Shown in pieces: positions 1-5,906 of a stretch of DNA of 5,959 nucleotides. The DNA is from Treponema sp. GTDB taxonomy: Bacteria; Spirochaetota; Spirochaetia; Treponematales; Treponemataceae. Both the position numbers and the translations under genes were made by a program. The stretch's first letter is position 1. Each line of letters starts with the position of its first letter. The stretch lies in assembly GCA_016292805.1 (NCBI GenBank), contig JAEDFM010000070.1, positions 1 through 5,959 of the forward strand, given 5' to 3'. Below the pieces are notes generated by a model, which saw nothing but the letters and a program-made list of their open reading frames with translations, was not told the origin of the DNA and did not search any database.

Positions 1-1
1 A

Positions 2-151
2 AAAAACGAAAATTCTGCTGACGCACATTACGGAATTGGTGTAATATATGAAAAGCAGGGGAATATTGTAAAAGCTCGTTCTGAATGGCGTAAAGCCCTT
101 AAAATTCAGGTTAATCATCCGGAAGCTTTACAAAAAATGTCTAATTATTAA
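2..151 (+). CDS. C-terminal end of a TPR-repeat protein (partial, 5' end outside window)
   Basis: An open frame runs from the left edge to the TAA at 149-151 and gives the last 49 residues of a protein. Residues 6 to about 42 of this fragment match a tetratricopeptide repeat: a G-x-x-Y pair (G13 and Y16 in the fragment), G20 in the turn, A25, a large aromatic W29, A32-L33, and a proline (P40) closing the repeat about two residues later than in the consensus. TPR units are helical hairpins used for protein-protein contacts, so a scaffold or adaptor role is likely, but the partner cannot be read from this fragment. The gene ends 33 bases before mreB on the same strand with no terminator between them, so it may be the first gene of the same transcript. 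TPR genes sit near mreB in treponemes as I recall. The TPR assignment is fairly firm; the function is unknown. Confidence 0.75.
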   Translation, partial: KNENSADAHYGIGVIYEKQGNIVKARSEWRKALKIQVNHPEALQKMSNY

Positions 152-168
152 AATTGTTTTCGACCAAC

Positions 169-174
169 GGGAGG
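169..174 (+). promoter_or_regulatory. Ribosome binding site of mreB
   Basis: GGGAGG lies 10 bases before the ATG at 185. It is a strong Shine-Dalgarno sequence and supports 185 as the mreB start. The rest of the 33-base gap (152-184) shows no terminator stem and no paired -35/-10 elements. Confidence 0.8.
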
Positions 175-184
175 ATATATAAAA

Positions 185-1222
185 ATGGGATTATTTGACA
201 GTTTTACAACTGATATTGGTATTGACTTAGGTACTTGTAATACTTTGATTTATGTTCGTGGTAAGGGTATGGTTATTGATGAACCATCTGTTATCGCTGT
301 TGAAAAAGGTACCAAAAGAATTCTTGCTGTAGGTTCAGATGCAAAATGTATGCTTGATCGTACTCCAGGAAATATTATGGCTATCCGTCCATTGGCTGAT
401 GGTGTAATTGCAGATATTGATAGTACAGAAAAAATGATTAAGTACTTCATTTCAAAAATAATTCCAAGACATCAGTTCTTTAAATCTGTAAGAATGAAAA
501 TTGGTATTCCATCTTGTATTACTGATGTAGAACGCCGTGCAGTTATTGAAGCTGCTCTTAAAGCTGGTGCAAAGGAAGTTGAAGTTATTGAAGAATCACG
601 AGCAGCTGCAATTGGTGCTAAAATCCCTATTTTTGAACCAGCTGGTCACATGATTTGTGATATTGGTGGTGGTACATCTGAAATTTCTGTAATTTCCCTT
701 GGCGGTATGGTTGTTACACACTCAATCCGTATTGGTGGCGATAAGTTTGATGAAGCAATTGTTAAACATGTAAGAAGTGTTCACAACCTGATTATTGGTC
801 AGCCAGCTGCAGAACGCCTTAAGATTCAGATTGGTAATGCTGCACCCGAAAAAACAATCGAAAAAATGGAATTAAAAGGAACTGATGCTATTACAGGTCT
901 TCCTCGTCGTCTTGAAATTGACTCTGTAGAAGTTCGTGAAGCATTAAAGGATCCTGTTACAAAAATCGTTGAAGAAATTAAAATTGTTCTAAGTGAAACT
1001 CCTCCAGAGCTTGCATCAGATATTATTGAACGGGGTATTGTAATGACTGGTGGTGGTTCTATGCTTAGAAGATTACCAGATTTAATTTCTAAAGAAACTG
1101 GTGTACCTGTAATTCTGGTTGAAAAACCACTTGAATGTGTTGCTTTGGGTGCTGGAGAAGCATTTGAATTGTTCAAAGATATGTCTTCTGAACGTTCTGT
1201 ATACGACAGCTTAAACGATTAG
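185..1222 (+). CDS. mreB: MreB, actin-like rod-shape cytoskeletal ATPase
   Basis: This 345-residue protein has the full actin-fold ATPase layout of MreB, at the usual family length. The phosphate-1 loop is DIGIDLGTCNT (residues 10-20, D14 and G16). The segment E136-E137-S-R-A-A-A-I-G holds the likely catalytic glutamate. The phosphate-2 loop is DIGGGTSE (159-166), followed by an RIGGDKFDEAI segment. The adenosine loop is MTGGGSML (287-294). The ten residues before the first strand could form a short membrane-binding amphipathic helix, as in other MreB proteins. MreB polymerises on the cytoplasmic face of the inner membrane and guides the elongation complex encoded downstream. Two spots differ from the E. 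coli form as I recall it: C18 replaces Ala in GTANT, and S138-R139 replaces Pro-Met in EEPMAAAIGA. The length and the active-site spacing rule out a broken gene. It is the first gene of the mreBCD-mrdA-rodA run, and the ATG has a strong ribosome site upstream. Confidence 0.98.
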   Translation: MGLFDSFTTDIGIDLGTCNTLIYVRGKGMVIDEPSVIAVEKGTKRILAVGSDAKCMLDRTPGNIMAIRPLADGVIADIDSTEKMIKYFISKIIPRHQFFKSVRMKIGIPSCITDVERRAVIEAALKAGAKEVEVIEESRAAAIGAKIPIFEPAGHMICDIGGGTSEISVISLGGMVVTHSIRIGGDKFDEAIVKHVRSVHNLIIGQPAAERLKIQIGNAAPEKTIEKMELKGTDAITGLPRRLEIDSVEVREALKDPVTKIVEEIKIVLSETPPELASDIIERGIVMTGGGSMLRRLPDLISKETGVPVILVEKPLECVALGAGEAFELFKDMSSERSVYDSLND

Positions 1223-1232
1223 AATTACTCCA

Positions 1233-2120
1233 ATGGCCGGTAAGAATCATTCCTCTTTCAAATTTAGATTTTCTGAATTTCTCTTTATTTTACTGATTGT
1301 AATTTCTTCTGTAATGCTTACATTCAGTTCGGGAGCCTTTGTTGTAAATTTTAAAAAAGTAGGATTTACTGCAATTTCTTCTATAGAAAAAGGTGTTCAT
1401 TTTATTACAGATGGTTTAAAAAATACTGTTAACTCAGTAGGTGAACTTAGAAAACTAAAAAAAGATTACAATGAATTGGTTATTAAACTGGAAAATTACG
1501 AACAGATGCAGAGAACAAATGCAGATATTCGTAAGGAGAATATCCGTTTAAAAGAGCAGCTTGATTTTGCAGTTTCTCTGGAAGAAAAGAATATTCCTGC
1601 ACAAATTATCGCCAGAGATTTGGACAATGCATACGCATATATCACAATAAATAAGGGAAGTGTAAACGGTATTAAAAAGAATATGCCTGTTGTTGCACTT
1701 CAAAATGGAAACCAGGGACTTGTAGGAAAGGTCGTTTCTGTTGGAACATTTACCAGTCAGATTATGCCAATCTACAACCTGAATAACAAGGTTTCTGTAC
1801 GAATTCAAAATACCCGTGATCTTGGACTTGTTAGTGGTATGGGTAGTCAGGATAATCCTCTTGAAATGGAATATATCCGTAAACGAGTTGCAGATCAGCT
1901 CCATTATGGAGATATTATTGTAACTTCAGGTGAAAACGACAATTACATGCGTGATATTCCTGTTGGTACAATCACAAAAATTTCATCAGAAGCATACAGT
2001 TCTACATTGGATATTGAACTTACTCCAATCATCGATTTTGCAAGACTGGAAACTGTAATCGTTATAAACATGAAAGAACTCAATGACAGAAAAGATATAG
2101 AAGCAGGGGAGGAAAAATAA
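1233..2120 (+). CDS. mreC: MreC, rod-shape-determining periplasmic scaffold
   Basis: This 295-residue protein has a short basic N-terminus, one membrane segment (about residues 16-37), a coiled coil (about 61-113, rich in Lys/Glu/Leu and Asn), and then the periplasmic beta domain (about 120-285). Family signatures in order are: PAQIIARD (122-129); KGSVNGI and MPVV (141-154), equivalent to the usual KGxxDGV-x-x-GMPV; GLVGKV; VSVRIQ; GDIIVTSG; IPVGTI; and DFARLETVIVI near the end. MreC links MreB, MreD and PBP2, and in E. coli its binding to PBP2 activates the RodA-PBP2 synthase. The start is limited to 1233: an in-frame TAA lies at 1212-1214, the next Met (residue 28) is inside the membrane helix, and there is no other standard start between. 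There is no clear Shine-Dalgarno sequence before it, and it begins 10 bases after the mreB stop, so translation probably depends on ribosomes finishing mreB. Confidence 0.96.
   Translation: MAGKNHSSFKFRFSEFLFILLIVISSVMLTFSSGAFVVNFKKVGFTAISSIEKGVHFITDGLKNTVNSVGELRKLKKDYNELVIKLENYEQMQRTNADIRKENIRLKEQLDFAVSLEEKNIPAQIIARDLDNAYAYITINKGSVNGIKKNMPVVALQNGNQGLVGKVVSVGTFTSQIMPIYNLNNKVSVRIQNTRDLGLVSGMGSQDNPLEMEYIRKRVADQLHYGDIIVTSGENDNYMRDIPVGTITKISSEAYSSTLDIELTPIIDFARLETVIVINMKELNDRKDIEAGEEK
2105..2112 (+). promoter_or_regulatory. Ribosome binding site of mreD, inside the mreC 3' end
   Basis: AGGGGAGG lies within the last codons of mreC, 10 bases before the mreD ATG at 2123. Because the site is inside mreC, ribosomes finishing mreC pass over it, which favours coupled synthesis of the two partners. 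Confidence 0.75.
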
Positions 2121-2122
2121 TT

Positions 2123-2647
2123 ATGGTGAAATCTTACTTAATCAGTATTTTTATTTTATTGTGTGCAGTTATTATTGAATCCTCAATTCTTTCAAACTTA
2201 AGTTTTCTGCTTGCAGTTCCTGACATTGTTTTAATCTGTTCAATTTATTTTTCTTTACTGAATGGTAAACTTTATGGTGAAACCTGCGGTTTTGTTTCCG
2301 GAATCTTTTTAGACTGGACAACAGGCATTCCTTTTGGTTTCAATTCTTTAATTAGAACTATAATTTCATATGTATTTGGTTTCTTTTCTGACACAATTAT
2401 TCTAAAAGGAATCTTTATGCCTATGATTACTGTTGCAAGTGGAACTGTTCTTAAAGCAATTATTAAACAGCTTTCAGTTTTCTTTTTTCCAAATGTTGGA
2501 ATATATTTAACTCATATCATCTCTTATGAATTTTTATTCGAGCTTGTTTTAAATACATTACTTGCACCTTTCTTCTTTAAATTCCTAAACTTATTTGTTC
2601 GTTCACTTTCAATTTCATCAACAAAGGATAAGGTTGATAATGCCTAG
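2123..2647 (+). CDS. mreD: MreD, integral membrane rod-shape protein
   Basis: This 174-residue, very hydrophobic protein has about five membrane segments (roughly 5-27, 33-46, 52-64 with 74-94, 97-118 and 131-157; exact borders are uncertain). It carries the MreD signatures PDIVLI (33-38) and GFVSGIFLDWTTGIPFG (56-72), the family's G-F-x-x-G-x-x-x-D-x-x-x-G-x-P-F-G element, plus an N-T-L-L-A-P motif (144-149) near the C-terminus. The length is normal for the family. MreD sits in the inner membrane and works with MreC to regulate the RodA-PBP2 synthase; its molecular role is less well defined than its neighbours' roles. It starts 2 bases after the mreC stop with a strong ribosome site, and its last 8 bases overlap the start of mrdA. 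Sequence conservation in MreD is low in general, so the call rests on the short motifs together with the position between mreC and the PBP2 gene. Confidence 0.95.
   Translation: MVKSYLISIFILLCAVIIESSILSNLSFLLAVPDIVLICSIYFSLLNGKLYGETCGFVSGIFLDWTTGIPFGFNSLIRTIISYVFGFFSDTIILKGIFMPMITVASGTVLKAIIKQLSVFFFPNVGIYLTHIISYEFLFELVLNTLLAPFFFKFLNLFVRSLSISSTKDKVDNA
2630..2642 (+). promoter_or_regulatory. mrdA start region: weak ribosome site and 8-base overlap with mreD
   Basis: AAGG at 2630-2633 lies 6 bases before the ATG at 2640, and AAAGG at 2623-2627 is a second candidate. The ATG is in a different frame from mreD and overlaps its end by 8 bases (2640-2647), typical of translational coupling. A longer reading from the TTG at 2595 would add 15 residues, but no ribosome site precedes it and the added residues lie entirely over mreD coding sequence. 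The ATG at 2640 is therefore preferred. Confidence 0.75.
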
Positions 2648-4499
2648 AGAACACCAGATAGATAAATTACACAAAAACGCTAAAGTTTTAATTCTCTTTA
2701 TACTTATCTGTCTTGGCTTTTTTTTATATGTATACAAACTTTTTACATTGCAGATTGTTCAGGGTGAAGAATATCGTTCCCAGTCAAAAGTAATTTCAAG
2801 TCAGGTTACAACTTTACCTGCACAACGAGGGGAAATTTTTGACCGAAATGCAAATTTGCCAATGGTTATTAATACAGAAACTTTCGTAGTATCTGTAACA
2901 CCAGGAGAAATCCCTTCTGGTCATTACGACACTGTAATAGCAAAGCTTGCCAAATATCTTGATATTCCAAAATCTGATATCGATAAAAAAATTACAAGAA
3001 GACGCTCTTATTCTTCAATTGAAGTTAAATCAAATGTAAGTTTTTCTATAATTTCAAACATTGCTGAAAACCTTAGTGATTTGCCTGGTGTTTCATGGGG
3101 GTCAAAACCACAGCGAAATTATCAGCATACAAAATCACTTTCACATATTGTTGGATATGTAGGCGATATTTCTCAGGAAGAATTCACACTTCTTTATAAT
3201 AAAGGTTATACAAAAAACTCTATTGTAGGAAAGACTGGTATTGAAAAACAGTATGATAGTCTTTTGCAGGGAACTCCTGGTAGGGAAATGGCCACAGTTG
3301 ATGTTCATGGTCGTAAAATTTCAGATACACCAATTGTTGAACCACCTAAAATGGGAAATAATCTTATTCTTACAATTGATTCTGATGTACAGAAACTAGC
3401 AGAAGAAGCACTTGGTAAACGAGTTGGAGCTGTAGTTGTTTTAAAACCAGCTACCGGCGAAATTCTTGGAATGGTTTCTTATCCATATTTTGATTCAAAT
3501 ATCTTTAGCGCCGATGATTCTAGCATTGAATATAATAAACTTAGAAACGATGAATATAAACCTCTTATAAACAGAGCCGTACAGTATTCTTATCCACCAG
3601 CTTCTACATTTAAAATCATTATGTCTGCAGCTATGCTTCAGGAAAAAGCATTTCCTTCTGCAAAGAAAATTGAATGTAAAGGTTATATGCAGTATGGTGG
3701 ACGAACTTTCCATTGTCATGTTCATGAACCTGGTCATGGCTGGCTTGATATGCAGAATGCTATGGCTCAATCTTGTGATGTTTACTACTGGACTGTTGGT
3801 CGTGACTATCTTGGTATTGAAAAAATTGCTTCTTACGCACGGGAATTTGGTTTTGGAAAGAGTGCACAGATTGACCTGCCAAGCCAGGTTGTTGGCCGTG
3901 TTCCAACAGCAGAATGGAAGTTTAAAACTTACAATGAACGGTGGATGGGTGGTGATACCATGTCCTGCTCAATTGGTCAGGGATATATGGAAGCTACACC
4001 TTTACAGCTGGCAGATATGATTGCAATGGTTGCAAATGGTGGAGTAATTTATAAGCCACATTTACTAAAGGAAGTCCGGGATTCAGAAACAAACGAAGTA
4101 ATTCAATCTTATAAACCACAAATTCTTACAAAATCTACAATCGATAATTCGGTTTGGAAAGAAGTTCAGGAAGCACTTCGCTACACAGTTACAGATGGAA
4201 CACCTCAGTATCCAATGCATAATAAAATCGTACAGATTGCCTGTAAAACAGGTACAGCCGAAGTTGATGGATATAAAGACAGCTGGCATTCCTGGCTTGT
4301 AGCTTATGCACCATACGATGCTCCTCCAGAAGATCAGATATGTGTAGCAACCGTAGTAGAAGCCTGTAATAAGTGGGAATGGTGGGCACCATATTGTACA
4401 AATATTATTATTCAAGGTTATTTTGCAAATCAAACTTGTGCTGAGGCAATTCACGAATTAGGATTTGATTACCTTACAAGACAGGGTAGACGAGAATAG
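2640..4499 (+). CDS. mrdA: Penicillin-binding protein 2, elongation-specific class B D,D-transpeptidase
   Basis: This 619-residue protein crosslinks peptidoglycan stem peptides during cell elongation, with RodA as its polymerase partner. It has a short cytoplasmic tail, one membrane anchor (about 14-35), and the class B dimerisation or pedestal domain starting with RGEIFDRN (63-70). That domain also carries HIVGYVGDIS and GKTGIEKQYDSLLQGTPGRE. The transpeptidase domain begins near GNNLILTIDSDVQ. The three active-site motifs are intact: S322-T-F-K325 (nucleophile Ser322), S378-C-D380 (the SxD form usual in PBP2 rather than SxN) and K536-T-G538. SIGQGYMEATPLQLA before the third motif is also typical. 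The length is close to E. coli PBP2. Odd points are a Cys/His cluster just before SCD (C346, H358, C359, H360, H362, H366, then C379), a Trp-rich stretch at 576-586 in place of the usual Gly-rich loop, and Ala321 where PPGSTFK usually has Gly. The SCD motif and the rodA neighbour favour PBP2 over the division enzyme FtsI. It is a target of beta-lactams. Confidence 0.97.
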   Translation: MPREHQIDKLHKNAKVLILFILICLGFFLYVYKLFTLQIVQGEEYRSQSKVISSQVTTLPAQRGEIFDRNANLPMVINTETFVVSVTPGEIPSGHYDTVIAKLAKYLDIPKSDIDKKITRRRSYSSIEVKSNVSFSIISNIAENLSDLPGVSWGSKPQRNYQHTKSLSHIVGYVGDISQEEFTLLYNKGYTKNSIVGKTGIEKQYDSLLQGTPGREMATVDVHGRKISDTPIVEPPKMGNNLILTIDSDVQKLAEEALGKRVGAVVVLKPATGEILGMVSYPYFDSNIFSADDSSIEYNKLRNDEYKPLINRAVQYSYPPASTFKIIMSAAMLQEKAFPSAKKIECKGYMQYGGRTFHCHVHEPGHGWLDMQNAMAQSCDVYYWTVGRDYLGIEKIASYAREFGFGKSAQIDLPSQVVGRVPTAEWKFKTYNERWMGGDTMSCSIGQGYMEATPLQLADMIAMVANGGVIYKPHLLKEVRDSETNEVIQSYKPQILTKSTIDNSVWKEVQEALRYTVTDGTPQYPMHNKIVQIACKTGTAEVDGYKDSWHSWLVAYAPYDAPPEDQICVATVVEACNKWEWWAPYCTNIIIQGYFANQTCAEAIHELGFDYLTRQGRRE

Positions 4500-4503
4500 G
4501 GGA
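4498..4503 (+). promoter_or_regulatory. Ribosome binding site of rodA, overlapping the mrdA stop codon
   Basis: AGGGGA begins within the mrdA TAG (4497-4499) and ends 4 bases before the rodA ATG at 4508. The spacing is rather short but usable, and the overlap with the stop codon suggests coupled translation of the two enzyme partners. Confidence 0.65.
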
Positions 4504-4507
4504 TAAA

Positions 4508-5827
4508 ATGAAAAACAAGTTTTTTGCAATGTTCGATTACTTATTACTTCTCGCCATTTTTATTTTAATTGGAATGGGTATAATGTTTATTTATTCCTCA
4601 TCAATTAACTCTGAAGGAATTTCTGTAACAAATGAATATATTAAACAAATAATCTGGGCCGTTGCTGGTCTTATAATTTTGATTATTACCACTCTTTACG
4701 ATTATAGAAGGTTTGAAAAAGTAGCTCTTTATTTTTATGGAATATTTATATTAGTTTTATTAATAGTATTAATTCCTCACGTCGGTCGTAAAGTTAATGG
4801 AGCCCGTTCTTGGTTAGGTATCGGTGATTTTGGTATTCAGCCTTCAGAATTTGGCAAGATTTTTTATATTTTATTTCTTGCCAAATTCTTTGATGAAACT
4901 GAAACAATGAAGCCAATGAAAAGATATATACTTGCAGGTGTAATCTTAATGATTCCTTTTGGTCTTATTATGTTACAACCTGATATGGGTACAGCCAGCG
5001 TATACTTTCCAATTTTTATTACTATGTGTTTTATTGCAGGGATTCCTTTATCATATATCATGTACCTGCTTTTATTTGCCTTTAGTACAATCATATTTAC
5101 AATCCTTCCAGTTTGGAATTCTGAAATTTCGAAAGTACCTGTTAAAGCTATTTCTATTCTAACTACAATGAAACTTCGTATGCTGTTAATTATTGCAGTT
5201 GGTGTTATTGCAGCTATTGGTATAATTGTACGTAGATATTTCCATGGACCTAAATACTTTAAATGGATTGCTTATTTTGCTTCAATTCTTACTTTAGGAT
5301 TAATATTTTCTATTGCCGCAGGGAAAGTTTTAAAACCATACCAAATTATGCGTCTAATCATTTTTATTGATCCTAGTATAGATCCTCGTGGTGCAGGCTG
5401 GAATATTATTCAATCTAAAGTTGCTATTGGTGCTGGTGGTATGTTTGGACAAAGTTTCTTACACGGAACTCAGAGCCACTATCGTTTCCTTCCGCAGCAA
5501 AGTACTGACTTTATTTTTAGTATTCTTTCAGAAGAATTTGGATTTTTAGGTGGATTGATTGTATTTGGACTTTACTTATTTATCATTTGTAAAATTCTTG
5601 TTTTAATCAAACGCTGTTCAAACCGTTACGGTACTTATATTGCATCTGGAATCTTTGCAATCTTCTCTTACCATTTCTTTATTAATGTTGGAATGGTTAT
5701 GGGTATAATGCCAATTACTGGTATTCCTTTACTTTTTCTGTCCTATGGAGGTTCTTCTTTGTGGACTGCAATGACTTGTATCGGTATTATTATGAGCATT
5801 AACTACAGATTAAGAGATTTTAAATAA
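4508..5827 (+). CDS. rodA: RodA, SEDS-family peptidoglycan glycosyltransferase
   Basis: This 439-residue polytopic inner-membrane protein polymerises lipid II into glycan strands in complex with PBP2. SEDS signatures appear in order: GARSWLGIG and QPSEFGKI (Q111-P-S-E114), QPDMGTA (Q157-P-D159-M-G), DPSIDPRGAGWNIIQSKVAIGAGG (from D288 to G311), HGTQS (319-323), LPQQSTDFIFS with the likely catalytic D334, EEFGFLG, and near the end NVGMVMGIMPITGIPLLFLSYGGSS. RodA rather than FtsW is supported by the adjacent PBP2 gene and the HGTQS and P-I-x-G-I-P-L motifs. The protein is about 70 residues longer than E. coli RodA. The extra length falls between QPDMG and the DPxxDPxGAG block and probably adds two membrane segments. 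The segment before the catalytic Asp reads PQQSTD instead of the common P-E-x-H-T-D. It is the last gene of the operon, 8 bases after mrdA, followed by weak inverted repeats. Confidence 0.96.
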   Translation: MKNKFFAMFDYLLLLAIFILIGMGIMFIYSSSINSEGISVTNEYIKQIIWAVAGLIILIITTLYDYRRFEKVALYFYGIFILVLLIVLIPHVGRKVNGARSWLGIGDFGIQPSEFGKIFYILFLAKFFDETETMKPMKRYILAGVILMIPFGLIMLQPDMGTASVYFPIFITMCFIAGIPLSYIMYLLLFAFSTIIFTILPVWNSEISKVPVKAISILTTMKLRMLLIIAVGVIAAIGIIVRRYFHGPKYFKWIAYFASILTLGLIFSIAAGKVLKPYQIMRLIIFIDPSIDPRGAGWNIIQSKVAIGAGGMFGQSFLHGTQSHYRFLPQQSTDFIFSILSEEFGFLGGLIVFGLYLFIICKILVLIKRCSNRYGTYIASGIFAIFSYHFFINVGMVMGIMPITGIPLLFLSYGGSSLWTAMTCIGIIMSINYRLRDFK

Positions 5828-5851
5828 AATTATATATTTTTAGTTTTTCAA

Positions 5852-5906
5852 TAGCTGTAGCCATACAGGAAGTTATTGTAGGCAATAACATATTTCACAA
5901 CAGCTA
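5852..5906. terminator. Nested inverted repeats after rodA, possible end-of-transcript structure
   Basis: A 7-base perfect stem GTTATTG/CAATAAC (5872-5878 with 5883-5889, loop of 4) sits inside a second 7-base pair TAGCTGT/ACAGCTA (5852-5858 with 5900-5906). A third, competing stem CTGTA/TACAG (5855-5859 with 5864-5868) overlaps the outer one. The location after rodA, and possibly before a convergent stop codon, fits a terminator serving one or both strands. Neither strand has a clear T-tract directly after a stem, and the stems are AT-rich, so this is not a textbook intrinsic terminator. The T-rich run at 5831-5848 lies upstream of the stems on the + strand. Confidence 0.3.

Noticed and set aside
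18..47. Possible promoter CTGACG (18-23), 18-base spacer, TAATAT (42-47)
   Set aside because: Only 4 of 6 matches in each element, it lies inside the TPR coding sequence, and such weak matches are expected by chance in AT-rich DNA.
826..1176. Open reading frame on the minus strand inside mreB
   Set aside because: Its translation is Ser/Ile-rich without a domain and mirrors the codons of the conserved MreB C-terminal half.
1548..1904. Open reading frame on the minus strand inside mreC
   Set aside because: It lies opposite strongly conserved MreC coding sequence, and its translation is Cys/Asn/Thr-rich with no recognisable domain.
2595..2639. A longer PBP2 starting at the TTG at 2595
   Set aside because: No ribosome site precedes the TTG and the 15 added residues lie wholly over mreD. 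The ATG at 2640 gives the normal short cytoplasmic tail before the membrane anchor.
3670..4454. Open frames inside mrdA: minus strand around 4083-4454 and + strand 3670-4020
   Set aside because: The PBP2 frame carries all the catalytic motifs across this region. The other frames read as low-quality, Cys/Trp-rich proteins without ribosome sites.
185..5827. A new multi-gene biological system
   Set aside because: Every complete gene is a clear member of the known mre/mrd elongation operon in a known order. There is no mobile element, CRISPR array, tRNA or rRNA, and no unexplained gap over 300 bases.
5826..5840. AAAAT/ATTTT stem directly after the rodA stop as an intrinsic terminator
   Set aside because: The stem is only five A-T pairs with no G-C pair, too weak to act as a terminator by itself.
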